In this document: positions 7,796 through 16,329 of the stretch, piece after piece
How the letters are laid out: the number at the start of each line of letters is the position of its first letter
Position numbering within the stretch: position 1 is the stretch's first letter
Origin: Methanomassiliicoccales archaeon LGM-DZ1
Lineage (GTDB): Archaea; Thermoplasmatota; Thermoplasmata; Methanomassiliicoccales; Methanomethylophilaceae
Direction of reading: 5' to 3'
NCBI GenBank assembly: GCA_030168595.1
Contig: CP115556.1
Location: forward strand, 930,001 to 994,000
DNA length: 64,000 nt
The notes under the pieces: model-generated
Database searches by the model: none
What the model was told of the DNA's origin: nothing
What the model saw: the letters and a program-made list of their open reading frames with translations, nothing else
Position numbers and translations under genes: made by a program

Positions 7796-10343
7796 ATCCA
7801 TAGACCTGAAGCCCCAGTACATCTCGCTCGAAGATGACGTGGCCGATCAGTTCTACATCCCCGTGATGAGCAACTGCACCCGCTTCGATAGGATATCCTG
7901 CTATTTCACCCTGGATGCTCTCGCGAAGTACTGCACGGGACTCTATTATCTCGGCAGGAACAACGGACGCTTCCGCCTCCTGATATCCCATGAGGTGTCC
8001 GAGGAGACGTTCAACGCTATCAGGGAAGGATACCGCCTGAGCCAATACCTGGACGGGATGGTGAAGGAGAGGATGCGCCAGGAGCTCAGCCTGGAGGATA
8101 CGGTCAAACTGTCGAACCTGGCATACCTGATGGAGTGCGGCCTTGTGGAGATCAAGTTCGCCATGTGCTGCAACGGGCTCTTCCACGAGAAGTCCGGCTA
8201 TGCTGAGGACTCCGAAGGCAACTGCCTATGCTTCAACGGATCGAACAACGAGACCAAGATGTCCTTCGACAGCAATTATGAGAAGTTCGAGGTGACAGCG
8301 TCATGGCTGTCCAGCGAGTTCGACAGAAGGAAGATCTCCGGCGAAAGGGAAGAGTTCGATTCGCTGTGGGGCGGAACGAACGTCCATGTGATAGTCTCCG
8401 ATCCGCCGGAATCCTTCGACAGGTACTTGATGTCGGTGAACAAAGGGAAACTGTTCAGAGATGCACAGGAATACCTGAATGATTGTTTCTACCTCGATAT
8501 CTCCGGAGGGACGATCCGCCTGTCGCTGCCCGAATCTGTCGAGAACCCGGGCAGGTTCAAGTTCAAACTGGCGGTCCAGGGCCTCGTAGACCGCATCGAG
8601 GGCAGGACCCTCGTGATGAAGCCCGAACTGCCGACCCGCTCGGTAAGGTCCATGATGGACAAGGTCGTCAGGGAGGCGGGCAAAGAAGACCGCGAGGTTT
8701 CCAAGAGCGACACGTTCATGAAGTATCTCTCAGAACACACTTCCATGGACCATCTGGCACTTCTCGGCATGTCGATAAAGCAGAGGGACCCGGGCCATCG
8801 GGAATACTTCGAGATGTTCAAGAAGGAGGTATCGAACATCACGGCTAGCGGCCTCCGCGACGAGCAGTTGTGGGACGCTTATTTCGCGTACAGGCTGAAG
8901 AAGAGCGCCAACTTCTCAGTGCCGGGATCAGGCAAGACCGCCACCGCGCTGGGCATGTTCGCTTTCCTCAACCGGACGGCAGGTGTCGATAAGCTGATCG
9001 TGATAGGCCCTCTGAACTCATTCGATTCGTGGATCACTGAGTTCAGGAGGGTGTTCGGAACGAACATCCCCCTCGATGCCGTGACGAGCACGGACCTGAG
9101 GAACATAGGCGGGACCATCCAGTACCATGTCAGGTTCGATCTCGGCAGGCATAACCTGGTCCTGATCAATTACGAGGCATTCGAGCATAACCTGGAACTC
9201 ACCGAGGCGCTCCGGAACCGTATCGATGACCGTACGATGCTGGTATTCGATGAGGTGCACCGCATCAAGGCCATCGGAGGGAAGCGTGCGGAAGGGGCGG
9301 TCCCCATAGCGAGGAACTCGAAGTACACCATCGTCATGACCGGCACCCCTATACCCAACAATTATGCGGACGTTTACAATTTCCTGCACATCCTCTACGG
9401 AGACGATTACGACGATTACTTCGTGCTCGGGCCCAAAGAGCTCTCGGAACTGAAGGGAGCGGACGCCAAGGATTTCAACAAGAAACTGCAGCCGTTCTAC
9501 TGCCGCACCACGAAGAACAAGCTGAACGTCCCGCCGGCCAATATGGACAATGTGCTGAGCCTCACAGCCTCTGCGAAGGAGAACGATCTCTTCAGAAAGC
9601 TCCATGAGTCCAAGATGAACCCCCTGGTGCTTATGGTCCGCATCCTCCAATTGGAATCCAACCCGATCATGCTCGGGGAGACTGCCCTCGAGGGGATCGA
9701 GGCCTCCTCGTTCTCCGATGACGGGGAGAAGCCCAGGCTGGAGGGCATGCGGGCCATAGAAGGCGCGGAGGACCTGATGACATCCAAGACGAAGGCCTGT
9801 GTCGACCTTGTGAGGTCACTCGCCTCATCGGGGAAAAGCGTCATCGTATGGTGCATCTTCGTCAGGTCCATCCGCACATTGGCACAGCTGCTGGAGGCCG
9901 AGGGGGCCTCTGTCTGCACCGTTTACGGCGATACCCCCGACCGGCAGACGGTCATCGACGGGTTCAAATCGGGCAGATATCAGGTTATGATCACCAACCC
10001 GCAGACCCTGGCCGAGTCCGTATCCCTCCATAATGTCTGCCACGATGCGGTGTATTTCGAATACAGCTACAATCTGGTCCACATGCTCCAGTCCAAGGAC
10101 CGCATACATCGGCTCGGCCTTGCAGAGGGGCAGTACACCCAGTACCATTTCCTGGAGACGCTGTTCGAGGACGATGGGAAGATGGTATCCCTTGACGAGG
10201 CCATACACGACAGCCTCGACCATAAGGAGAAGGTCATGCTCGATGCCATCGAGAACGACAGCCTCGAGCAGTTCGCCACCACTCGCGAGGAGATAGAGGA
10301 CCTCTTGGCATCTATAGGGTTCGACAGCGCCAAGTTCGAATGA
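7785..10343 (+). CDS. PLD-nuclease/SNF2-type helicase fusion
   Basis: The 852-residue protein starts at TTG, preceded by AAGGA and overlapping the ParB-like gene. An N-terminal phospholipase-D-like domain carries one H-x-K...G-S-N-N motif (from about residue 133), the active site used by PLD nucleases such as DISARM DrmC. A superfamily 2 motor follows: 'VPGSGKT' (Walker A, ~379), 'DEVH' (~489), 'MTGTP' (~518) and motif VI 'QSKDRIHRLG' (~769), which is the SNF2 form. The Walker A context differs from the usual DEMGLGKT of chromatin SNF2. Likely role: ATP-driven DNA translocation coupled to cleavage in a defence complex. Its stop codon lies 2 bp from that of the convergent Sau3AI-like gene, leaving no room for a terminator. 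Confidence 0.85.
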   Translation: MTLKSIDLKPQYISLEDDVADQFYIPVMSNCTRFDRISCYFTLDALAKYCTGLYYLGRNNGRFRLLISHEVSEETFNAIREGYRLSQYLDGMVKERMRQELSLEDTVKLSNLAYLMECGLVEIKFAMCCNGLFHEKSGYAEDSEGNCLCFNGSNNETKMSFDSNYEKFEVTASWLSSEFDRRKISGEREEFDSLWGGTNVHVIVSDPPESFDRYLMSVNKGKLFRDAQEYLNDCFYLDISGGTIRLSLPESVENPGRFKFKLAVQGLVDRIEGRTLVMKPELPTRSVRSMMDKVVREAGKEDREVSKSDTFMKYLSEHTSMDHLALLGMSIKQRDPGHREYFEMFKKEVSNITASGLRDEQLWDAYFAYRLKKSANFSVPGSGKTATALGMFAFLNRTAGVDKLIVIGPLNSFDSWITEFRRVFGTNIPLDAVTSTDLRNIGGTIQYHVRFDLGRHNLVLINYEAFEHNLELTEALRNRIDDRTMLVFDEVHRIKAIGGKRAEGAVPIARNSKYTIVMTGTPIPNNYADVYNFLHILYGDDYDDYFVLGPKELSELKGADAKDFNKKLQPFYCRTTKNKLNVPPANMDNVLSLTASAKENDLFRKLHESKMNPLVLMVRILQLESNPIMLGETALEGIEASSFSDDGEKPRLEGMRAIEGAEDLMTSKTKACVDLVRSLASSGKSVIVWCIFVRSIRTLAQLLEAEGASVCTVYGDTPDRQTVIDGFKSGRYQVMITNPQTLAESVSLHNVCHDAVYFEYSYNLVHMLQSKDRIHRLGLAEGQYTQYHFLETLFEDDGKMVSLDEAIHDSLDHKEKVMLDAIENDSLEQFATTREEIEDLLASIGFDSAKFE

Positions 10344-10345
10344 GT

Positions 10346-11704
10346 TTAGGGCAGGTCCCGTCGGCCTCGGTCGATCGTGTTCTGCCCGCTGACGACCTTC
10401 GCGATGTAAGTGTTCCTGAGCCAGAAGCACTTCTTAGTTTCCTCTCCGCCCTGGGGCGTGGAGAGGGTGTCTTTTTTGTTCTGACCGTGGGGCCTCACAT
10501 GGGCGATGGGGCTGTCCTTCGTCTTGGGAAGATGCATATAATCACCGGCGATGATCTTCTCCTTTGCCTCTTTCCAAACCCTCTCAGCCTCCTCCAGGTC
10601 CTCTTTCGGCATGTTCCAGAACAGCGCCCTTTTGAACACCAGCCCCGCATCGGCCTCCTGGAACACGATGAACAGGAACTTCTTCGTGAGGTCCTCATAG
10701 AAGTCCGATTCCTCCCACTCCTGCGATGCCACATCGGTGTACTTGAACACCCTGAAGGACATGCTCTCCTTGGGGACCCCGTCCTTCTTCAGACGGACGG
10801 TCTTCACGATGACCCCCGCCTTGGTCAGCTCGTCGATGCTGTCCCCAGTGACCTTGAGCATCCTTCTCACGAGGAAAGCATACCGCGATTTGCCCTCGGA
10901 CCCGTCGATATCGAGGAGCTCGGAAATCTCATCCACGGTCATCTCGTAGAATCCCTCGAACCTCGCGATGACCTCCTGCTCGAATGTGCGTTCCCTGCTC
11001 CAATCGCCCAGCGAATCTTCCAACCGCGTCTCCCCCCAGTGATTGAACAAGAACGTCACGAACGACGCCTTCAGCGCGAATGCCCTGCGCTGTGCCTTCA
11101 CCGGAGAGAAGGGCTGCTCTGTAAGGTCTTTTCCGTGCCCCTGCCCCTTCGGCGCGGCCTCGAGGTACATGGTCATGCCGCAGGAGATATCCTCGGCCCT
11201 GCCATTCCTGACCATGTCCGAGATCTTGTTCCAGTCCTCGTGCATGATCCTCAGGTCGCTGTCGGTGAACTCGATTATCTTGCATTTGAGGAACGTGTAA
11301 TCCAGACGGTTCTTCCCTTTTTCATAGAGGTAGAACATCAGGAGCATCCTCGAATCCTTCTCCATGAAGGAACCTTCGAAACCGCTGTCCAGGAGCGTCT
11401 TGTAGTTGATCAGGTTGAGGACCAGCCTCTCTTTCGCTACCAGGCCATTTTTCGATATCCTCTTCATCGGGGTCGTCTTCAGCTCCAGCCTCGCCTCTTC
11501 GAAATCCGGCACAGGTTCGTTGTTGCTGTCGATCCCGAAATACTCCGTCTCGACCAACTGGCCCAGACCGCCCTTCCCGTGCTTGGAATCCTCTATCCCG
11601 GGGACCGCCTCCCTCAGAGTGTGGCTAATCAGCTTCTCAGCGTACCTGAGGATGGATTCCGGATCCCTGTAGTCATAATCGACACGTCTGCTGGGCTTGG
11701 GCAT
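10346..11704 (-). CDS. Sau3AI/MutH-family type II restriction endonuclease
   Basis: At 452 residues this is the usual size of Sau3AI, which has a catalytic MutH-like domain and a second degenerate copy. The catalytic pattern is visible near the N-terminus: D67 in 'VPDFEE', then E74-L-K76 followed by 'TTPM', the D...E-x-K of MutH/Sau3AI. Family members cleave GATC, but the exact specificity here is not shown by the sequence. The start ATG at 11704 gives MPKPSRR; the longer frame upstream would overlap the divergent Vsr gene. It shares a 42-bp control region with vsr and lies with the C5 methyltransferase, completing a restriction-modification set. Confidence 0.85.
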   Translation of the reverse strand: MPKPSRRVDYDYRDPESILRYAEKLISHTLREAVPGIEDSKHGKGGLGQLVETEYFGIDSNNEPVPDFEEARLELKTTPMKRISKNGLVAKERLVLNLINYKTLLDSGFEGSFMEKDSRMLLMFYLYEKGKNRLDYTFLKCKIIEFTDSDLRIMHEDWNKISDMVRNGRAEDISCGMTMYLEAAPKGQGHGKDLTEQPFSPVKAQRRAFALKASFVTFLFNHWGETRLEDSLGDWSRERTFEQEVIARFEGFYEMTVDEISELLDIDGSEGKSRYAFLVRRMLKVTGDSIDELTKAGVIVKTVRLKKDGVPKESMSFRVFKYTDVASQEWEESDFYEDLTKKFLFIVFQEADAGLVFKRALFWNMPKEDLEEAERVWKEAKEKIIAGDYMHLPKTKDSPIAHVRPHGQNKKDTLSTPQGGEETKKCFWLRNTYIAKVVSGQNTIDRGRRDLP

Positions 11705-11746
11705 AGCACGATTATATCGTATTCCAACGTAAATACTGCTTGTCCG
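11705..11746. promoter_or_regulatory. Bidirectional promoter between endonuclease and Vsr genes
   Basis: Only 42 bp separate two divergent start codons. The inverted repeat ACGAT-TAT-ATCGT (11708-11720) contains a TATA-like core ~30 bp upstream of the Vsr ATG. A second TATA-like element, AGTATTTACG read leftward (11729-11738), lies ~30 bp from the endonuclease ATG. Both transcripts would be nearly leaderless, and binding at the repeat could affect both genes. Confidence 0.45.
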
Positions 11747-12226
11747 ATGCTGAAACGTATGAGGCCGTCCGTTAGGGACAAACGCTCTCCTGTCCCGCTC
11801 AATGAGAACACCGTGAAATCCATGCAGGGCAACCGCAGGAAGGACACGGGACCGGAGATTGAGGTCCGGAAGATGCTCCGGGAAATGGGATATCCGGGAT
11901 ACCGCCTGCAATGGAAGGCCCCCGGCCACCCGGACATCGCTTACCCGGGAAGGAAGATAGCCATCCTTGTGAACGGATGCTTCTGGCACAGATGCCCCAA
12001 GTGCAATCTCCCCATGCCGGAGCACAATCGCGATTACTGGACGAAGAAGTTCGACTACAATGTCCGCCACGACCGCGAGACGCTCGAAGCGCTGCAGGCC
12101 GATGGATGGACCGTCGTCGTGATATGGGGATGCGAGGTGAAGAAGGAGCCGAACCTGATCAGGAAGAGGATTTCCGCCGCTTTTTCCGGCCATCGATCTC
12201 CAGGATCCTCTCCCCCATCCTGGTGA
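11747..12226 (+). CDS. vsr: Very short patch repair endonuclease (Vsr)
   Basis: Vsr nicks DNA 5' of T in T:G mismatches left by deamination of 5-methylcytosine, which fits the adjacent C5 methyltransferase. The 159 residues contain the family core: 'DTGPEIEVRKML' (N-terminal helix with E), 'GHPDIAYPGRKIAILVNGCFWH' with catalytic Asp and zinc ligands H/C, and 'GWTVVVIWGCEV'. Start ATG 11747 or 11759. The 3' end overlaps the convergent methyltransferase gene by 68 bp. Confidence 0.9.
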   Translation: MLKRMRPSVRDKRSPVPLNENTVKSMQGNRRKDTGPEIEVRKMLREMGYPGYRLQWKAPGHPDIAYPGRKIAILVNGCFWHRCPKCNLPMPEHNRDYWTKKFDYNVRHDRETLEALQADGWTVVVIWGCEVKKEPNLIRKRISAAFSGHRSPGSSPPSW

Positions 12227-13403
12227 TGAGCGGGACCACGAGCGCATTCCCCATGCAGAAATAACGCTGGCGGTCGGTCATCCCGGTATCGGTCCATCCG
12301 GCCGGGAAGCCGTTGATCTTCTCTGCTTCCTCAGGGGTTATCATCCTGTACCTCTGGGTCTTCTCATCGAGGACTACATGGCTGGAACGGTTCTTCGTTC
12401 CCTCCGAGGTCAGCATCGTCCTCGCTGCGCGGCCGAGTATGTCCGGATAGGGTATCGCGCCTTCCGTGTACAGGTAGTGTTTTCCGTTGGAATGCTCCCG
12501 GTCGATCTTTTTGGCACCTTTCATGTATTCCCATTTCTGGAGATCGTCCTCGGCGATGTAGTACTTATCCGGAACGTCCGAATCCAGGAGCTTCCCGAGC
12601 GGCAAGCGGCACTCCTCATACATCGGCACATAGTCCCTTGTGTACACATCGTGGCCCTGCATCACGCCCGCATGATAGAAGTGCCCGCTGAAGTTGTCCG
12701 ATATATCAGTGAGATCCCCGTATTTCTCGCAGGAGACCGAGTAGACCTCCATGGAATTCTCAGGGACCTCCTTCTCCATCGGGAATTTGGTCGCGAAGAA
12801 ACCGGTCTTGGTGAGTATTTTCTCCGGGCCCTCGTTCAACCGATCCTGAGCGAACGCATGGTCTTTTCTGCAGCCGAATATGAACGTCCTCCTCCTACGC
12901 TGCTGGAATCCGTAATCGGCGGCATTGATCACACGCCACTCCACATAATAGTCCTTGTCGGCCAGGCACCTGAGGATTATCGCGAAATCGCGCCCCCGCT
13001 GGTTGACAGGGGAGCGCAGAAGGCGGTCCACGTTCTCCAATAGCAGGTACTTGGGGCGGAGGGCCCCGACGATATGATCGATGTTCCACCATAGGACCCC
13101 CTTCTTCCCCTCGATACCGCGGGCCCTGGTGGACGCCACGGAATAATCCTGGCAGGGGAACCCGCCGACCAGAAGGTCGTGCTCGGGGACCTGGTCCTGG
13201 ACCTCGTTGATGTCGACGTTTACATTGACAGACCCAGTGCCTGCGAAATGACGGTTATAGCAATCGAAGGCGAACTGGTTCTTCCTGCCGGGCTCCCACT
13301 GGTCCGCCCAGACCGTCCTGAAGCGATCGGACGCATCCTCGAGCCCCACCCGAAATCCGCCGACACCGGCGAAGAGCTCGACGACCCTGATCTCCTTTGC
13401 CAT
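12159..13403 (-). CDS. DNA (cytosine-5) methyltransferase
   Basis: All main C5-MTase motifs are present in order: I 'ELFAGVGGF', IV 'GGFPCQDYS' with the catalytic Cys, VI 'ENVDRLL', VIII 'QRRRR', and X 'GNALVVPLI' near the C-terminus. The target-recognition region lies between VIII and IX, about residues 180-310. At 414 residues it is a complete type II enzyme and is expected to protect DNA from the linked Sau3AI-like endonuclease, which would imply modification of GATC. The gene has its own promoter with a palindrome containing GATC sites. Confidence 0.93.
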   Translation of the reverse strand: MAKEIRVVELFAGVGGFRVGLEDASDRFRTVWADQWEPGRKNQFAFDCYNRHFAGTGSVNVNVDINEVQDQVPEHDLLVGGFPCQDYSVASTRARGIEGKKGVLWWNIDHIVGALRPKYLLLENVDRLLRSPVNQRGRDFAIILRCLADKDYYVEWRVINAADYGFQQRRRRTFIFGCRKDHAFAQDRLNEGPEKILTKTGFFATKFPMEKEVPENSMEVYSVSCEKYGDLTDISDNFSGHFYHAGVMQGHDVYTRDYVPMYEECRLPLGKLLDSDVPDKYYIAEDDLQKWEYMKGAKKIDREHSNGKHYLYTEGAIPYPDILGRAARTMLTSEGTKNRSSHVVLDEKTQRYRMITPEEAEKINGFPAGWTDTGMTDRQRYFCMGNALVVPLITRMGERILEIDGRKKRRKSSS

Positions 13404-13413
13404 CGGAATCCCT

Positions 13414-13439
13414 AGATCGATTCGATCTTTTAAACCTTT
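13414..13439 (-). promoter_or_regulatory. Methyltransferase promoter with GATC-bearing palindrome
   Basis: AGATCGATTCGATCT (13414-13428) is a perfect inverted repeat with 7-bp arms and contains two GATC sites. It lies between the start codon (13403) and a TATA-like TTTAAAAG read leftward (to ~13436), so it overlaps the probable transcription start. A third GATC is at 13441-13444. It is a candidate autoregulatory operator. Confidence 0.45.
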
Positions 13440-13511
13440 GGATCGATGCCATTATCTCCCGCATGCATCTCCATCAGAACCCTATTTCTAATCGTCCGCA
13501 TATGAGGTTCC

Positions 13512-14258
13512 ATGCGTCCCAAGTTCGACCTCGTCTGCTTCGACATGGACGGCACCCTCACCCGCCTCCGCTCGTCCTGGGCCTGGATCCACCAGTGCCT
13601 CGGAGTGAGCAACGAGGAGGCCTACCGCGCCTTCGTCAACGGAGAGATCGACGAGCCCGAGTTCATGCGCCGGGACATAGCCAAATGGAAGTCCGCCAAG
13701 CCCGATTTCTGCCGGCGCGACATGATCAGGTGCTTCCAGAGCATGCCGGTGATAGATGGCATCCAGGAGACCGTCGCCTCCCTGCAGGAGAACGGCATGA
13801 GATGCGTCATCGTCAGCGGCGGGATAGATATCGCCGCCGAGATGCTCGCGAACGAGTACGGCTTCGACGGATGGATGGCGGATTCCGTCCTGTGGAACCC
13901 GGACGGCACCCTCGAAGGCAACGGGAAGGTGGTCGTGGACCTGAGGGATAAAGGAGTCTACGTGAAGCAGTTCATCGACCGCTTCGGCACCGACTCCGCC
14001 CACACCCTCAGCATCGGCAACAGTTTCACTGATATCGGCATGTTCAAGGTCTCGGCGGAATCGATCGCCTTCAACCCCACCGACGAGTACACCGTCAAGG
14101 CCGCCACGCACACCGTCCGCAGCGACACCATCTCCGACATCCTGGACGTCATCCTGCCTGACGACAGCGATGACCCAGACAGCAGAAAGACTGCAGGAGG
14201 GACTGCGGAGGGCAAATCCCATCCGACCTTTGGCAGTTTCGCGAAGAAGAAGGAATGA
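13512..14258 (+). CDS. HAD-superfamily phosphatase, SerB-like
   Basis: The 248-residue protein has HAD motif I D11-M-D13-G-T, motif II 'VIVSGG', and motif IV 'GNSFTDIGMF'. This is the layout of phosphoserine phosphatase SerB and its relatives. L-serine formation from phosphoserine is a reasonable guess, but related HADs act on other phosphates. A lysine-rich, low-complexity tail of ~35 residues follows the fold. A T-rich run shortly after the stop (14263-14273) could end transcription. Confidence 0.8.
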   Translation: MRPKFDLVCFDMDGTLTRLRSSWAWIHQCLGVSNEEAYRAFVNGEIDEPEFMRRDIAKWKSAKPDFCRRDMIRCFQSMPVIDGIQETVASLQENGMRCVIVSGGIDIAAEMLANEYGFDGWMADSVLWNPDGTLEGNGKVVVDLRDKGVYVKQFIDRFGTDSAHTLSIGNSFTDIGMFKVSAESIAFNPTDEYTVKAATHTVRSDTISDILDVILPDDSDDPDSRKTAGGTAEGKSHPTFGSFAKKKE

Positions 14259-14316
14259 ACGAGTTTTCTTTTGAATAAATGAAGTGAAAAGGAAGGGCAC
14301 GGAGCCCTCCCTTCCC

Positions 14317-14994
14317 TCACTCCTCGCCGAGGTCCATCGCGCCGTCGTCGTAGTCGGCCTCGTTGAACGGCTGCCCCTCGATGTCGTCCAGGGCGGCGTC
14401 CCCGTGGAGCTTCTTGCCGTAGATCCTCACGATGTCCCTGGCCTCCGCCGAGCCGCGGCGGATGAGCTTGTTGCGGGTCTTGATCGCGTGGATGACGGCG
14501 TCCCAGGTGTCGAAATGCATGATCATCCCGACGGAGAACTCGTCTCCCGGGTCCGCATCGAGGTACAGCGGGATGGTGCGCCTGTTGTCGTTGACGGACA
14601 CCTTCACGTGCAGGGTGCCGTATGCTTTGACCCAGAGGCCGGAGATCTCCGGGGCGGCGGCCTTCTTGACCCTCTTGCCGTCCGGCATGTCGATGAGGGT
14701 AATCTTCACGTGCCTCCCGTCATCGAGGTCGAACTCGTCCCCTACCTCGAGGATCTCGTTCTCGTACAGCACGGTGGAGGTCGTCTCGGTCCTGTCCTCG
14801 TCCGACAGCATCACCCTGACGCTGAAGGGCCTCGGCAGGCGGATGAAGCCGGAGAACACCCTCCCGCAGACGGAGCACCTGAACGTGCCCTCGACGCCGG
14901 CCTTCCCCAGCTTCCCTCTGAGGATCGCGTGCTCGGTCTCTTCCCCGCAGTCCGGGCATTCGAACATAATAGTATCAGGCATATCCTCCGCCAT
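14317..14994 (-). CDS. HVO_0476-type zinc-ribbon protein
   Basis: The 225-residue protein begins with a zinc ribbon, C13-x2-C16 and C40-x2-C43. Two beta-rich domains with 'LYENEILEVGDEFDLDDGR' follow, then an acidic tail. This arrangement matches the archaeal HVO_0476 zinc-finger family, which is conserved but functionally undefined. The start was placed at MAEDM (14994); MPDTIMF at 14982 is possible. Longer upstream frames lack family similarity. Confidence 0.7.
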   Translation of the reverse strand: MAEDMPDTIMFECPDCGEETEHAILRGKLGKAGVEGTFRCSVCGRVFSGFIRLPRPFSVRVMLSDEDRTETTSTVLYENEILEVGDEFDLDDGRHVKITLIDMPDGKRVKKAAAPEISGLWVKAYGTLHVKVSVNDNRRTIPLYLDADPGDEFSVGMIMHFDTWDAVIHAIKTRNKLIRRGSAEARDIVRIYGKKLHGDAALDDIEGQPFNEADYDDGAMDLGEE

Positions 14995-15032
14995 GTCCGT
15001 CCAATCTCCTCTCCTTGCAACAGGCGATGTCG

Positions 15033-15650
15033 TTAATAAAGTCTTTTTAGACCGTCGGTCCGGAAGGGAGCCTCGTGGCCCGGGACCACGATATCTGCCC
15101 ACCTGACTATGCGCTCCATGGAGCGCATGGCGTCCTCCGGGGAGACGTTCAGGGCGGGCACCTTCCTCTTCTCGATGTTCGACCGCTTCGGGACCGCGTC
15201 GCCGGCTATTGCGTACTTCAGACCGTCTCCGGGAAGCGAGACGAACAGGCTGGCGGAGTCCCAGGTATGGCCGGGGGTCATGACCATCCGGACCCCCGGG
15301 AGGATCTCGGTGTCCTCCGTTATGAAATGAACATCCCGCCCGGGGACCCCCGGGCCCTGCACCATGAAGACCTCCGCGTCCGGGAAGAGGCCGATGCCCC
15401 CGATGTGGTCCGGGTGGTGGTGCGTCAGCACCACCGTGTCCACTTCATCCGCGGATATCCCGGCGGCCTCCAGGCCCGCTTCCAGCTCCCTGACGGTGAA
15501 GGAGCTCCCCGAGTCTACCAGCACCGACCTGCCGCCCGTGCGCACGAGCGTGCAGGTGGACCATGTGCGCTCCGGGATCACATCCCCCTCCGGGCCCCTC
15601 TCCAGATGCCCCTCCATGACGACCGCGACCGATGTGCCCTTCTCCGACAT
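15033..15650 (-). CDS. Metallo-beta-lactamase-fold hydrolase
   Basis: The 205-residue protein has the MBL signature T-H77-H-H79-P-D81-H82, later 'TPGHTWDSASLF' and 'IAGDAV' metal ligands, and a final 'VPGHEAPF'. It resembles the MBLAC1/glyoxalase-II-like branch. The substrate cannot be assigned. It is divergent from the HemK-like gene, with a 45-bp shared upstream region. Confidence 0.85.
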   Translation of the reverse strand: MSEKGTSVAVVMEGHLERGPEGDVIPERTWSTCTLVRTGGRSVLVDSGSSFTVRELEAGLEAAGISADEVDTVVLTHHHPDHIGGIGLFPDAEVFMVQGPGVPGRDVHFITEDTEILPGVRMVMTPGHTWDSASLFVSLPGDGLKYAIAGDAVPKRSNIEKRKVPALNVSPEDAMRSMERIVRWADIVVPGHEAPFRTDGLKRLY

Positions 15651-15695
15651 GCACCGTCCGCAGTGTTTTCTACCTTTTAATGCGTTCACCGGGGC

Positions 15696-16262
15696 ATGGA
15701 GTACAGGGACGGCCTGGACATCGCGTCCGACCCGGAGGTGTATCCCCCCAGCGAGGACAGCGTCTTCCTGGCGGAGACGCTGGATGTCCGGCCGGGGGAG
15801 AAGGTCATCGAGATCGGGTGCGGTTCCGGGATCGTGTCCATCCAATGCGCCCTGAACGGCGCCGAGGTCTCCGCCTGCGACATCAACCCCCGGGCGGTGG
15901 AGCTCGCGCGCAGGAACGCGGAGGCGAACGGCGTCCGCATGGAGGTGTTCCTGTCTGATGTCTGGTCCGCCGTCCGCGGCAGGTTCGACACCGCCGTGTT
16001 CAACCTCCCGTACCTGCCGGTATCCGACGAGGGGGAGCTGGCGAAGGCATGGTCCGGCGGCCCGGACGGCCTCGGGCCGCTGCCGAGGCTGCTCGAGGGG
16101 GCGCCGGAACATCTCGTCCCGGGAGGAAGGGTCGTGGTCGTGGTGTCCTCGCTGATGGACATCGAAGCGCTGGAAAGACTGCTGGCACATCATGACGTGA
16201 AGGTCCTGGGGGAGCTGCCGCTGTTCTTCGAGAGGCTCAGGGTCCTGGAGATAAGGTTCTGA
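15696..16262 (+). CDS. HemK/PrmC-like N5-glutamine methyltransferase
   Basis: The 188 residues form a class I methyltransferase: 'VIEIGCGSGI' (~37-46) for SAM and N103-L-P-Y106, the (N/D)PPY-type motif that methylates amide nitrogen. Its short length, lacking the N-terminal helical domain of bacterial PrmC, fits the archaeal/eukaryotic Mtq2 (HemK2) type, which modifies the GGQ glutamine of release factor aRF1. A TATA-like CTTTTAATG lies ~15-24 bp upstream. Confidence 0.8.
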   Translation: MEYRDGLDIASDPEVYPPSEDSVFLAETLDVRPGEKVIEIGCGSGIVSIQCALNGAEVSACDINPRAVELARRNAEANGVRMEVFLSDVWSAVRGRFDTAVFNLPYLPVSDEGELAKAWSGGPDGLGPLPRLLEGAPEHLVPGGRVVVVVSSLMDIEALERLLAHHDVKVLGELPLFFERLRVLEIRF

Positions 16263-16329
16263 GGCTTGCCTTTCTGCTCTAATGGAGGTTCGTGCTCCTG
16301 CGTTTATTCGCGCACGGCCATGCATTCGC

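Noticed and set aside
10340-11746. A long plus-strand frame leading into Vsr
   Set aside because: The part before 11747 is antisense to the Sau3AI-like gene and has no recognisable domain; only the C-terminal Vsr part is real.
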